Positions 8,445-15,913 of a DNA stretch of 64,000 nt are shown one piece after another (the stretch's first letter is position 1; each line of letters starts with the position of its first letter). The notes below the pieces were generated by a model, which saw only the letters and a list, made by a program, of their open reading frames with translations, ran no database searches and was not told where the DNA came from. The stretch comes from Natronococcus amylolyticus DSM 10524 (GTDB lineage: Archaea; Halobacteriota; Halobacteria; Halobacteriales; Natrialbaceae), in assembly GCF_000337675.1 (NCBI RefSeq), contig NZ_AOIB01000036.1:81764-145763 (forward strand), given 5' to 3'. Both the position numbers and the translations under genes were made by a program.

Positions 8445-8786
8445 ATGGCCGACGACGGCGAGGTGGACGTCGTCGAGATCCTCGGCGACGACTACGCCAA
8501 GACGATCCTCGTCCGCACCCGCGCCGAACCCCAGTCGGTCCGGGCCCTGAGCGACGCCTGCGACGCCGATCCCTCGACGATCTATCGGCGCGTCGAGCGG
8601 CTCACGGAGGCCGACCTGCTCGAGGCCCACCAGCAGCTCGATCCGGACGGCCACCACCACAAGGTGTACGCGGCCCGGCTTCGGGAAGTTCGGATCCGCC
8701 TCGCCGAGGAGGGGTACGACGTCGAGATCAAACGGGAAGAATCGGCTGCCGACCGCTTCACCAGGCTCTACGAGGGGTTCAAATGA
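8445..8786 (+). CDS. ArsR-like winged-helix regulator
   Basis: The 113-residue protein starts MADDGEVDVVEILGDDYAK and contains a helix-turn-helix, VRALSDACDADPSTIYRRVERLTEADLLEAH, followed by a beta wing and a basic C-terminal segment. It is a small DNA-binding protein of the haloarchaeal ArsR/HTH_20 type. Its stop overlaps the next start (ATGA, 8783-8786), so it is translationally coupled to two membrane paralogues. Together with the flanking sensor-domain genes it forms a likely membrane-to-DNA signalling unit. Confidence 0.82.
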   Translation: MADDGEVDVVEILGDDYAKTILVRTRAEPQSVRALSDACDADPSTIYRRVERLTEADLLEAHQQLDPDGHHHKVYAARLREVRIRLAEEGYDVEIKREESAADRFTRLYEGFK

Positions 8787-9184
8787 GTCCGCGAGCGCGT
8801 CCGACGGTCCTCGAGTTCGTGTCGACCTCGGAGCCGTGGCTGCCGGCTTGGCTCCGGTTCGGATCGATACTCGAGAATACTCCCCTGTCGACGGTCGGAG
8901 GGTCCCCGACCGTGATCGCACTGGTGTTTCTCTCGCTCGTGCTCGCGACGCTGCTGTCGGTGTACCTGGCGCTGCGGCTCTACCGCGGCTACCGCGCCGG
9001 CGGCGGGCGGGCGATGCTCCTGCTGGGCGTCGGGCTCGTGTTGTTGACGACCGTCCCGTTGCTGTTGCGCCTCGCGCTGTCGAACGTCGGGGGCGTGGCG
9101 ATCGTTTGGCAGGAGACGATCGTTACCGCCTGTCAGCTGCTCGGGCTCGTCGTGATTCTGGGGGTGATCCATGGTCGCCGTTGA
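8783..9184 (+). CDS. Small four-helix membrane protein (DUF7521-like), copy 1
   Basis: The 133-residue protein has an N-terminal soluble segment and then hydrophobic helices including VIALVFLSLVLATLLSVYLAL and RAMLLLGVGLVLLTTVPLLLR, and ends at TGA 9182-9184. The motif LYRGYRAGGGRAMLLLGVGL is matched by AYRGYRRNDSLAMFYLSVGI in the next gene, so the two are tandem paralogues. The ATG overlaps the regulator stop. I recall such proteins next to HTH regulators in haloarchaea; the function is unknown. Confidence 0.75.
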   Translation: MSPRARPTVLEFVSTSEPWLPAWLRFGSILENTPLSTVGGSPTVIALVFLSLVLATLLSVYLALRLYRGYRAGGGRAMLLLGVGLVLLTTVPLLLRLALSNVGGVAIVWQETIVTACQLLGLVVILGVIHGRR

Positions 9185-9455
9185 GCCCGCGACGGTGCTG
9201 TTCGCGACGGCGCTGGCGACCGCGATCGTCGGGCTCGTCGTCGCCGGCTACGCCTACCGTGGGTACCGTCGCAACGACAGCCTCGCGATGTTCTACCTCT
9301 CGGTCGGGATCGCGCTGATCGCCGTCGGCCCGGTCGCGGTCAGCTACGGGCTCGCCCCGCTGCTCTCGCTGTCGGACGCGGCCAGCCTGCTCGGCGTGCT
9401 CTGGGTGACCATCGCCGGACTGGTGGCGATCCTCTACTCGCTCGAGGGAACCTAG
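9171..9455 (+). CDS. Small membrane protein (DUF7521-like), copy 2
   Basis: The 94-residue product has three membrane helices and overlaps the previous gene by 14 bases. The internal motif YRGYRRNDSLAMFYLSVGIAL shows that it is a shorter paralogue lacking the soluble N-terminal segment. The tight overlap indicates a third gene in the regulator operon. It might form a heteromeric membrane complex with its neighbour; that is inferred from duplication and overlap only. Confidence 0.75.
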   Translation: MVAVEPATVLFATALATAIVGLVVAGYAYRGYRRNDSLAMFYLSVGIALIAVGPVAVSYGLAPLLSLSDAASLLGVLWVTIAGLVAILYSLEGT

Positions 9456-9535
9456 TACAAAGCTGTTTCGCACGCTGGTCGAGCCGACAGCCCGCGACCC
9501 CGTTTTACCGCCTCGGGAGCCGTCGATCCGTTCGT

Positions 9536-10219
9536 ATGCTATCCAACCGATCCGATGCCGCCGGCTCCGGCGGAGTCGTCCCGACCGAGTCGTCGAACGG
9601 GAGCGGAAGCCGTCCGTTTCGCGTCGCACCGATCGACCCCTGGACGTACCGATCGCTCGCCTACGTCCTGCTCGCGTTCCCGCTCGGGATCGCCTACCTG
9701 GTCGCGATCACCGTCGGCTTCTCGATGACCGTCGGACTGAGCCTCACGCTGCTCGGCCCGATCGCGCTGGTCGCCACGCTGCTGTCGGTCGTCGCGCTCG
9801 CCTGGCTCGACGGCGCCCTCACTCGAGGACTGCTCGCCATCGACGTTACGCCGTCCCTTCCGCCGACCGACGACGGGCTCGTTCCGTTCCTGAAACGGCT
9901 CGTGCTCGGACGAGAAACGTGGCTGGGCGCGGCGTACCTCGGCTGGAAGATCCTGCTCGGGATCGTCGGCTTCGTCGCGCTCGTCGTCGGTGTCTCGCTC
10001 GCGACGAGTCTGCTGGTCACACCCCTCGTCTACGGGACCGACCTCGTGGTGTCCGTCGGCGTCGGCGATCCGATCACGATCGGGACGCTTCCGCGAGCGC
10101 TGGGTGCCGCGACGGGCGGCCTCCTCGTCGGCCTCGGGACGCTGTACCTCGCGAACCTCCTCGGTCGCGTCTCGGCCGTCGTCGCCGCGTCGCTGCTCGA
10201 GGGCCGTGACGAGACGTGA
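9536..10219 (+). CDS. Membrane sensor-domain protein (PF13796-like), copy 2
   Basis: The 227-residue protein has a polar N-terminal 35 residues and then YRSLAYVLLAFPLGIAYLVAITVGF, the signature also present in the divergent copy at 7508-8278. About six hydrophobic helices follow. A TTTTA element near 9502 lies 30 nt before ATG 9536, so it may have its own promoter. The repeated presence of sensor-domain genes at both ends of the HTH operon suggests a dedicated membrane signalling locus. Confidence 0.75.
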   Translation: MLSNRSDAAGSGGVVPTESSNGSGSRPFRVAPIDPWTYRSLAYVLLAFPLGIAYLVAITVGFSMTVGLSLTLLGPIALVATLLSVVALAWLDGALTRGLLAIDVTPSLPPTDDGLVPFLKRLVLGRETWLGAAYLGWKILLGIVGFVALVVGVSLATSLLVTPLVYGTDLVVSVGVGDPITIGTLPRALGAATGGLLVGLGTLYLANLLGRVSAVVAASLLEGRDET

Positions 10220-10304
10220 GAGGCCGAGAAGAGTGTCGAATAAATGATATTCTCGAGCACGGGTTCGGACCCGACGAACTCCTCGAGACAAGAAGCGAAA
10301 TCGG

Positions 10305-10343
10305 CGCTAGTGACTGCTCGCCGTCGACGCTAGTGACTGCTCG
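10305..10343. repeat. Tandem 16-bp direct repeat at the 3' end of the hydrolase gene
   Basis: CGCTAGTGACTGCTCG occurs at 10305-10320 and 10328-10343. The second copy contains the stop codon of the minus-strand hydrolase. The 23-base offset looks like a recent tandem duplication. Confidence 0.7.
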
Positions 10344-11175
10344 GTGCCTCTTCTCGCTCCGCAAGTCGGCTCACGAACTCCAGTAGTTCCGCGTTGAACT
10401 TCTCGGGTTCCTCCCAGAAGGGGTTGTGTCCGCTCTCCTCGAACGTCACGAGCTCCGAACCCGGGATCTGTTCGTGCATCCACTCGCCGAGCGGTCCCGG
10501 GAATATCTTGCTCTGTTCGCCGTAGAGCAGCAGCGTCGGAACGTCGATCGGCGGTAGCTGGTCCCGGAAGTCTCGAGGAACCATGTCCTCGAGCATGGCG
10601 GTCGCGACCGAGGTCGGCGTCAGGGTCGTCCGGGCGTACATCTCGTCGAGTTGCGTTTCCGAGCGGGGGTCGGCGAAAAACGCCTGGATGATCGGCTTTG
10701 CCGCCTCGGCGCGACTCGACTCGAGACCGCCTGTGATTTCGGCGAGTCCATCCGCGGAGAACTCTCCCATGAGAGCGAACTCCCACCCGTCGTCGGAGTA
10801 GAACTTCGGGGTCTGATCGATCACGGCGATCGCTCGGACCCGCTCGTCGCCGATCTCCTCGAGGTATGTCAGTGTGATCGCGGCGCCCATCGACCAACCC
10901 ACGAGGACGGCGGACGATACGTCGAGCGACTCCATGAGGAACTCGAGATCTGCAGCGTAGTCCGAAAGCGTGTGTCGCTCGTCGGTTTTCCCCGAGAGCC
11001 CGTGTCCTCGGAGGTCGTACGTCAGGACGTGGTACTCCTCGGCGAGCGCGTCGACGTTTTTTCGCCACCAGTACTCGGAGTCACACGTCCAGCCGTGTAC
11101 GAGGACGATCGTCTCCCCCTCGCCGCGTTCCCTGTAGTACAGCGGGACACCATCTGTGGTTTCGATGTAGGCCAT
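10330..11175 (-). CDS. Alpha/beta hydrolase (serine type)
   Basis: The 281-residue protein shows the oxyanion motif VLVHGWTCDSEYW near residue 24, the nucleophile elbow VGWSMGAA near residue 92 (catalytic Ser), a probable acid Asp after the cap region (residues RVRAIAVID or VPTLLLYGEQ), and a terminal His in EESGHNPFWEEP. It is a typical cytosolic esterase or haloperoxidase-like hydrolase. It is monocistronic, with an AT-rich promoter just upstream. The substrate is unknown. Confidence 0.82.
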   Translation of the reverse strand: MAYIETTDGVPLYYRERGEGETIVLVHGWTCDSEYWWRKNVDALAEEYHVLTYDLRGHGLSGKTDERHTLSDYAADLEFLMESLDVSSAVLVGWSMGAAITLTYLEEIGDERVRAIAVIDQTPKFYSDDGWEFALMGEFSADGLAEITGGLESSRAEAAKPIIQAFFADPRSETQLDEMYARTTLTPTSVATAMLEDMVPRDFRDQLPPIDVPTLLLYGEQSKIFPGPLGEWMHEQIPGSELVTFEESGHNPFWEEPEKFNAELLEFVSRLAEREEAPSSH

Positions 11176-11182
11176 CGTATAG

Positions 11183-11212
11183 TTACGATAAATAATTATA
11201 AATACATTTCTT
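11183..11212 (-). promoter_or_regulatory. AT-rich promoter of the alpha/beta hydrolase gene
   Basis: The stretch upstream of ATG 11175 is markedly AT-rich, with TTATAATTATTTATC on the minus strand. A TATA box lies in the expected window 20-35 nt before the start. Confidence 0.5.
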
Positions 11213-11271
11213 CCCGTTTTCCGGGGTGTAGGGCGCTGAGACAGGAACTATCTTCCAGGTGTTGTATTCGG

Positions 11272-11358
11272 CTACGGTTTCCGAAATCGAACGGCCGCCA
11301 CCACGATCACCGGGAGGAGAGGAAGGGCTGCCGTCCGAGATATGATCGTGTCGTCCAT
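11272..11358 (-). CDS. Possible 28-residue membrane peptide
   Basis: Reading from ATG 11358 the product is MDDTIISRTAALPLLPVIVV followed by a short basic tail, that is one hydrophobic helix with an RFRKP end. Haloarchaea encode many single-helix peptides of this size. There is no operon partner, and the frame is open further upstream with poor composition. It may be chance. Confidence 0.25.
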   Translation of the reverse strand: MDDTIISRTAALPLLPVIVVAAVRFRKP

Positions 11359-11488
11359 TGGGCCCGGGCCTCCTTCCGCCGTCCGCCCCGAACGAGCGGG
11401 GTGCGGTGCGTTTCGGTCCGAGGCGAGCCGTACCGCTACGTACCGGAATCCCACATCGCCGTGACGGCGGCCCCCTCGCAACGCCGCC

Positions 11489-12331
11489 CTACTCCTCGAG
11501 CGTCGAGATCTCGACGCTTCCCGTGCTCGTCTCGATCCGGAGCCGCGGACCGCCCTCGCCGACGACGGCGCTGACGCGGTCGTTCTCGCGGCGATACTCC
11601 CCGAGTTCCAGCCCGTCGTCGTCGATCTCGAGACTCCCCGTGCTGGTTCGGGCCTCGAGGTCGGCGTCGATGGTCGGCGAGAGTGCGACTTCGACGCTAC
11701 CAGTGCTCGCCGTGATTGCGGTGTCGCCGTCGATCGCCGGCACCGCAGCCTCGATGCTCCCCGTGCTCGCGGTCAGGTTTCCGATGGCGTCGACGTTCGC
11801 GACGTCGATGCTTCCCGTGCTCGTTTCAGCGACGACCGTCCCGTCGACGTTCCTGATTTCGACGCTGCCGGTGCTCGAGCGAGCCTCCAGATCCCCGCCG
11901 ACGTCGGCGACGGTGACCCGACCGGTTCCCGTGAGCAGGCGATCGACCGACAGTCCGTCGGGGAGGGCGACGTCGATATCCATCGCCGGCTCGCTCTCGA
12001 ACCAGCCCGTTTCGCCGTCGTACTCGGCCCGGAACTCGAGAAGTTCCTCCTCCCGGGCGGACTCGAGGTGAAGCGCCTCGAGGTCGGTCCGGACGGAGCT
12101 GGCCTGCTTCTCGAGATCCAGCCGAATCGTCTCGCGGTCGGCACCGGTAACCGTCAGGTCGCCGACAGAGCCAGTAATCGCGATCGATTCGGCGTCGTCG
12201 GGAGCGATCGTCTCCTCGTCCGCGAGGCGTCGACCGACGAACGGCGTCGAACCGGTACAGCCGGCCAGGGCCGCCGCCCCCGCAGCGGACAGTCCACCGA
12301 GCAGTTGTCGGCGAGTGTGATTCGCTGCCAT
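11489..12331 (-). CDS. DUF4097-like beta-helix lipoprotein with STGS repeats
   Basis: The 280-residue precursor starts MAANHTRRQLLGGLSAAG, with a twin-arginine signal and lipobox LAGC. The mature part is a ladder of short repeats: SSTGSVEIRN, TSTGSIDVAN, ASTGSIEAA, ASTGSVEVAL, TSTGSLEIDD and TSTGSVEIST, spaced about 18-25 residues apart. This fits a right-handed beta-helix of the DUF4097 'putative adhesin' type displayed on the cell surface. ATG 12331 was chosen because it puts the signal at the N-terminus; the frame opens 12 codons earlier. Confidence 0.82.
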   Translation of the reverse strand: MAANHTRRQLLGGLSAAGAAALAGCTGSTPFVGRRLADEETIAPDDAESIAITGSVGDLTVTGADRETIRLDLEKQASSVRTDLEALHLESAREEELLEFRAEYDGETGWFESEPAMDIDVALPDGLSVDRLLTGTGRVTVADVGGDLEARSSTGSVEIRNVDGTVVAETSTGSIDVANVDAIGNLTASTGSIEAAVPAIDGDTAITASTGSVEVALSPTIDADLEARTSTGSLEIDDDGLELGEYRRENDRVSAVVGEGGPRLRIETSTGSVEISTLEE

Positions 12332-12636
12332 ACTCGAGTCGACGGGTGCCATCCACCTGTAAACCAAGGCAGGGCTGACGAGTCACCATACGGTCCCCAA
12401 CAGTTATATATTGGAAACTGGCCGGGTCGACTCGATCGGCTCGTCGCGGCGGCGAGAGGTACAGATTCCGGAACAGAGGCGAGTTGTGGGTCCGTTCGCG
12501 ACGACGGATTTCCGCCGACGCGAACCGAGAGGTACTTTTGTATTCGAGTGTAATATTTCGTGACCAGCAGCGCATCCCAGGTGTCTCCCGCGTTGGACGA
12601 CATTCCGTTGCTGGTTCGCAATCGTGGTTCAGTGGT

Positions 12637-12672
12637 GCCCCCCGACATCGGTCGGGGGCCTTCCTTCCTTTC
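12637..12672 (+). terminator. GC-rich hairpin followed by pyrimidine tract
   Basis: CCCCCGAC-ATCG-GTCGGGGG (eight paired bases around a four-base loop, 12639-12658) is followed by CTTCCTTCCTTTCG. It resembles a transcription terminator although no gene ends just before it on the plus strand. Confidence 0.4.
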
Positions 12673-12745
12673 GATAATCCGAAAGCGGTCAGTTCGTCGA
12701 TCTCCGAAGCGTGGCCGCTCTCGGAAACTGTGATCGATCCCACGG

Positions 12746-12755
12746 TGTTTAGTAG
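12746..12755 (+). promoter_or_regulatory. TATA-like element of the PRC-barrel gene
   Basis: TGTTTAGTAG lies 21-30 nt before ATG 12776, consistent with a leaderless transcript. Confidence 0.4.
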
Positions 12756-12775
12756 GAGTCCGCGAAACGACGAGT

Positions 12776-13015
12776 ATGGCAACCCGTTTGGCACGACAGC
12801 TTCAGGGGAAGACGATCGTCAGTATCGACGGCACCGATTTCGGGACGCTCGAGAACATCACCATGGGTGCGGAGCCCGGAACGATCGAGGAACTGGTCGT
12901 CGAACCACAGGACCACGTTCCCGGACGGATCGAACTCGACGCCGACGGCCGGTTCCGACTGCCCCTCGAGTGCATCGAGAACATCGACGACAGGATCGTC
13001 ATCAGTTCGGACTGA
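12776..13015 (+). CDS. Small PRC-barrel-domain protein
   Basis: The 79-residue protein MATRLARQLQGKTIVSIDG has the six-strand pattern of PRC-barrel proteins: GKTIVSIDGTDFGTLENI, EELVVEPQDH, ADGRFRLPLECIENIDDRIVIS. In archaea these small proteins are often linked to RNA metabolism or, as CdpB-type proteins, to cell division. It is the last gene before the replication origin. No specific partner is visible. Confidence 0.75.
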   Translation: MATRLARQLQGKTIVSIDGTDFGTLENITMGAEPGTIEELVVEPQDHVPGRIELDADGRFRLPLECIENIDDRIVISSD

Positions 13016-13124
13016 TCGAGTCGACCGCTCGTTGTGTGATTTCTTCGACCCGTTGGCCGGGAGCCGTTAGTGCGTCGGAAGGGAGTGGACGTGGGGACTG
13101 AAAGTGCGTAAGGAATAGGCGGCC

Positions 13125-13149
13125 CCTCCCCCCGTGTGCGAAATGAAAT
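13125..13149 (-). repeat. Origin recognition box 1 (inverted)
   Basis: The minus strand reads ATTTCATTTCGCACACGGGG followed by a G-rich run. This is the only copy in minus orientation and it marks the outer left edge of the origin. Confidence 0.8.
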
Positions 13150-13532
13150 CGGGTGCGAAACCGGGGGCGGGGGAGAGAGGACGGCGTAATCGACTCCCAT
13201 TGGGAGCAACGTGGATAGTATCGCCGTGCGAGAACGGACGAGTTCGACGGTTCCGCGGCCTCTTCCGATCGGTCTCGAAGCGTCGTTTTCTTCTCGAGCC
13301 GATCGGGATCCAGTACGGTTTCTGTTGCTGTAGAAAGAACATAAAACCACCGGTACTAGAGTCCTTCGTGGGCCGACACATGACATCCGAGAAGCGATCG
13401 CGCCGATCGAGAAACCGACGGCGATCACTGTGATTTCGACGCTTGGCGCCGTAAGTCCGCCCGATTCGCCGTTTTCTCGTTCTCCTCTACCACCCGGTCA
13501 CCGCCCCCCACCCCGCCCCGTTCGTGACCCCA

Positions 13533-13559
13533 ATTCATTTCGCACACGGGGGGAGGGGG
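13533..13559 (+). repeat. Origin recognition box 2
   Basis: ATTCATTTCGCACACGGGG is followed by a G-rich run (GGAGGGGG). With box 1 it forms an inverted pair about 400 bases apart. Confidence 0.82.
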
Positions 13560-13697
13560 TTGACGGAACGCTTCCTCTCGGCTCGTCCGTTCCCGCCGTC
13601 ACCGTCATCTGATCGTCCACGATATCCGACGGTCCACCTGTCTCCTTCGTCTCGGAGGCCCTCCCGTTTCCGCCATATGTCGTACGAGCAGTCACGT

Positions 13698-13733
13698 ACT
13701 GCCGTCCAGTGACCACACTGTCGTCCGGTGACG
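13698..13733 (+). repeat. Tandem 17-bp motif within the origin
   Basis: TACTGCCGTCCAGTGAC and CACTGTCGTCCGGTGAC lie next to one another and share CTGYCGTCCRGTGAC. They are unlike the ORBs and may be a second class of initiator or regulator site. Confidence 0.5.
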
Positions 13734-13802
13734 ACCGTCGTTCGCGAACTCTCCGTGCCCGGAATACGCACTCGAACTGGAGGGGATGCGAGCGGAACGA
13801 AA

Positions 13803-13823
13803 ATTCATTCGGCACGTGGGGGG
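13803..13823 (+). repeat. Origin recognition box 3 (diverged)
   Basis: ATTCATTCGGCACGTGGGGG keeps the spacing and G run of the ORB but differs at several core bases. Confidence 0.6.
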
Positions 13824-13856
13824 CTCCTCGAGTCCACACGCTCGTTTCCGGGAAGA

Positions 13857-13880
13857 ATTCATCTCGCACACGGGGTGTCC
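13857..13880 (+). repeat. Origin recognition box 4
   Basis: ATTCATCTCGCACACGGGGT is a consensus copy with the GTGT ending shared with the copies downstream of orc1. Confidence 0.82.
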
Positions 13881-13989
13881 CACCGACAACGGGTGCAGTG
13901 TCGCCGACCGTCTCCTCCTGTTCCGCTTGGCTACAGGGATCCCCCGCCAGGTGTTGCTTTCAGTCGCGTGCTTCCCTGTTCGCCCTCCG

Positions 13990-14011
13990 TATTTAATCTC
14001 GCCCACGGTTT
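13990..14011 (+). repeat. Degenerate origin recognition box
   Basis: ATTTAATCTCGCCCACGG matches the ORB core with three changes and lacks the full G run. Confidence 0.35.
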
Positions 14012-14095
14012 TCGGCCCCGAAGCGTGTTCGTGTCGTACGGACGCCCTCGACGGCGGCTGTGGCACCGTTGCTCTCGCACGCGGTACTCGTCACG

Positions 14096-14102
14096 TATTT
14101 AT
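14096..14102 (+). promoter_or_regulatory. TATA box of orc1
   Basis: TATTTAT lies 24-30 nt before ATG 14126, implying a leaderless orc1 transcript starting within the origin. Confidence 0.6.
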
Positions 14103-14125
14103 GAAGTCGGTACGAGTGACACGGT

Positions 14126-15472
14126 ATGACCGACGGCGACGATCGTCACTCCCTCTCGGAATCCATCAAGGGGCGACTGCAGGATGGCGTCCAGCAGTCG
14201 GTGTTCAGGGAGCGGGGACTGCTCGACCCCGACGCCGTCATCGACGAGGATCGGATCGTCGGTCGGGACCAGCAGCTCGAGGACATCATCACCTACCTCC
14301 GGCCCGCGCTCCAGGGGAACCGCCCGCCCAACATGTTGCTGTACGGTCCCTCGGGAACCGGGAAGTCGCTGATCATCAACGCCGTCTGCGAGCAGGTCGT
14401 CGAGCTCGCGGAGGCCCAGGGCGATCGCTTCGGCGTCATCCAGATCAACTGCCAGACGATCAAGTCCCACGACCGGGCGGTGTACCGCCTCGTCGAAAAC
14501 ACCGCGACGACGGCCGGCGTCGAGGTCGGCGTCCCCGAGAGCGGCGTCTCGACGGACCGAAAGCTGAACCGGCTGTACGGGCTGTTGAGCGAGGAGTTCG
14601 ACTCCGTCATCATCATCCTCGACGAGGTCGACCTCCTGGTCGGTCGCCAGCGCGACCCGAACGACGAACCTGCCTACTCGAAGCTGCTGTACCAGCTCTC
14701 GCGGGCCTCACAGCTCGGTCGAATCGACGGCCACGTCTCGGTCGCCGCGCTCACGAACGACCCTCGGTTCATGGAGGATCTCGACGGGCGCGCCGAGAGT
14801 TCGTTCAACCCACAGGACGTGGTCTTCTCGGATTACGACGCGAACCAGCTTCAGGCGATCCTCGACCGCCGACGCGACGCCTACCAGGACGGCGTCCTCG
14901 AGGCCGGGATCATTCCCCTGAGCGCGGCCTTCGCGGCCCAGGATCACGGCGACGCGCGGAAGGCGATCGACCTCTTTCGGAAGGCCGGCGAGATCGCGAA
15001 CCGCCAGGGCGAGGAGACGGTCCGCGAAGACCACGTGCGCGACGCCCAGCGGGAGGCCGAGCGCGATCGCACCCTGACCCAGATGCAGGGACTCTCGACC
15101 CAGAAGAAGCTCTCCCTGTACGCCACGGCGATCGTTCCCGTCCACGCCGAGCGAAGCCTGAACGCGATTCCGAGCACCGTCGCCTACCGGGTCTACCAGT
15201 ACCTGACCGAGCGGCTCGACGCCGACAAGAAGTCCCGCGACTCCTATCTTCGGTACATGACCGAGGCCGAGACGTACAACTTCATCACCTCGGAGAAACG
15301 CGGTCGCGGCTACGGTAGCGGCGTCCACAAGGAGTACACGTTCGTCGACGATCCGGCCGTCGTCGCCGAGACCTTGCAGGCCGACTTCCGCCTCGAGGAG
15401 ATCGAGGGCGAGGACGAGCTGATCCAGTCCGTCGTCAACGCACAGATCGACGAGTTCTTCGACGAAACCTGA
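14126..15472 (+). CDS. orc1: Orc1/Cdc6 replication initiator
   Basis: The 448-residue protein is an AAA+ ATPase with a C-terminal winged helix. Walker A GPSGTGKS is at residues 74-81, Walker B IIILDEVD at 163-170, sensor 1 near VAALTNDPRF, and sensor 2 in HGDARKAIDLFRKAGEIA. The winged-helix DNA-binding domain occupies roughly residues 315-440. It binds the ORB repeats that flank the gene and opens the origin for MCM loading. Haloarchaeal chromosomes carry several such initiator-origin pairs, each matched in sequence; this one is linked to TTCATYTCGCACACGGGG boxes. The start is supported by the TATA box spacing. Confidence 0.95.
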   Translation: MTDGDDRHSLSESIKGRLQDGVQQSVFRERGLLDPDAVIDEDRIVGRDQQLEDIITYLRPALQGNRPPNMLLYGPSGTGKSLIINAVCEQVVELAEAQGDRFGVIQINCQTIKSHDRAVYRLVENTATTAGVEVGVPESGVSTDRKLNRLYGLLSEEFDSVIIILDEVDLLVGRQRDPNDEPAYSKLLYQLSRASQLGRIDGHVSVAALTNDPRFMEDLDGRAESSFNPQDVVFSDYDANQLQAILDRRRDAYQDGVLEAGIIPLSAAFAAQDHGDARKAIDLFRKAGEIANRQGEETVREDHVRDAQREAERDRTLTQMQGLSTQKKLSLYATAIVPVHAERSLNAIPSTVAYRVYQYLTERLDADKKSRDSYLRYMTEAETYNFITSEKRGRGYGSGVHKEYTFVDDPAVVAETLQADFRLEEIEGEDELIQSVVNAQIDEFFDET

Positions 15473-15562
15473 GTCCGACCCGCTCTCGCTCGAGCTCGAG
15501 CCGCCAGCTCAACGATATCAGAGTGGATTTCGACACCGGAGCGGATTCCAACACCGAAGCAT

Positions 15563-15588
15563 ATTTCATCTCGCACACGGGGAGGGTG
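15563..15588 (+). repeat. Origin recognition box 5
   Basis: ATTTCATCTCGCACACGGGG is followed by AGGG. Confidence 0.82.
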
Positions 15589-15633
15589 GATCGAAACGCC
15601 GATACCGGCGAGAGCTGACCCGTCGTCCCCGCT

Positions 15634-15658
15634 AATTCATTTCGCACACGGGGTGTCG
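15634..15658 (+). repeat. Origin recognition box 6
   Basis: ATTCATTTCGCACACGGGGT is followed by GTCGG. Confidence 0.82.
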
Positions 15659-15717
15659 GGGGATTCGAGCGTCACTCGAGTCGGTTTCGGCCGATCGAGC
15701 CGGCGCTCGACCCGGAA

Positions 15718-15740
15718 AATTCATCTCGCACACGGGGTGT
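15718..15740 (+). repeat. Origin recognition box 7
   Basis: ATTCATCTCGCACACGGGGT is followed by GT; it is identical to box 4 over 20 bases. Confidence 0.82.
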
Positions 15741-15762
15741 GGTCGGCGTCGGCCGTGGCACC

Positions 15763-15787
15763 GTTTCACTTCGCACACGGGGAGTGC
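15763..15787 (+). repeat. Origin recognition box 8
   Basis: GTTTCACTTCGCACACGGGG is followed by AGTG. It is the last copy and marks the right edge of the origin. Confidence 0.8.
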
Positions 15788-15913
15788 CGGCTCGAGCGAA
15801 CCAGTCGATCAGTCTTCGCCACTCCGACCACGGGAAGCGAAACCCGGAATCAGCAACCGCCGCCTCGAACTAAAACGGTTTCAACGGGACCGGCCTTGCC
15901 ACGCACACGCCGA

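Larger units (their letters stand above)
12332..12775. other. Intergenic region with TATA elements and a terminator-like hairpin
   Basis: This 444-base gap holds a strong TATATATT-like box near 12409-12417, a second AT-rich box near 12549, and a GC-rich hairpin at 12637-12660. No acidic reading frame is convincing. A small non-coding transcript is possible. Confidence 0.4.
13016..14125. other. Replication origin, upstream half
   Basis: This 1.1-kb gene-free region before orc1 carries four clear origin-recognition-box repeats and one degenerate copy, most in plus orientation. It also has an AT-rich patch around 13320-13350, which is a candidate unwinding element, and a tandem pair of 17-bp motifs at 13698-13733. 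Open frames here cross the repeats and are basic, so they are not taken as genes. An orc1 gene flanked by ORBs is the standard organisation of haloarchaeal origins. Confidence 0.82.
15473..15913. other. Replication origin, downstream half
   Basis: The 440-base gap after orc1 contains four near-perfect ORBs, all in plus orientation and spaced about 45-85 bases. The frame of the following MFS gene stays open through this region, but the repeats and composition show it is non-coding before ATG 15914. Confidence 0.8.

Noticed and set aside
7940-8782. Long plus-strand frame running antisense through the sensor-domain gene into the DUF7521-like gene.
   Set aside because: Arg/Glu-rich shadow frame; only the part from ATG 8783 is gene-like.
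13134-13433. Open frames within the origin (also 13785-14125).
   Set aside because: They cross the ORB repeats and have basic, serine-rich composition.
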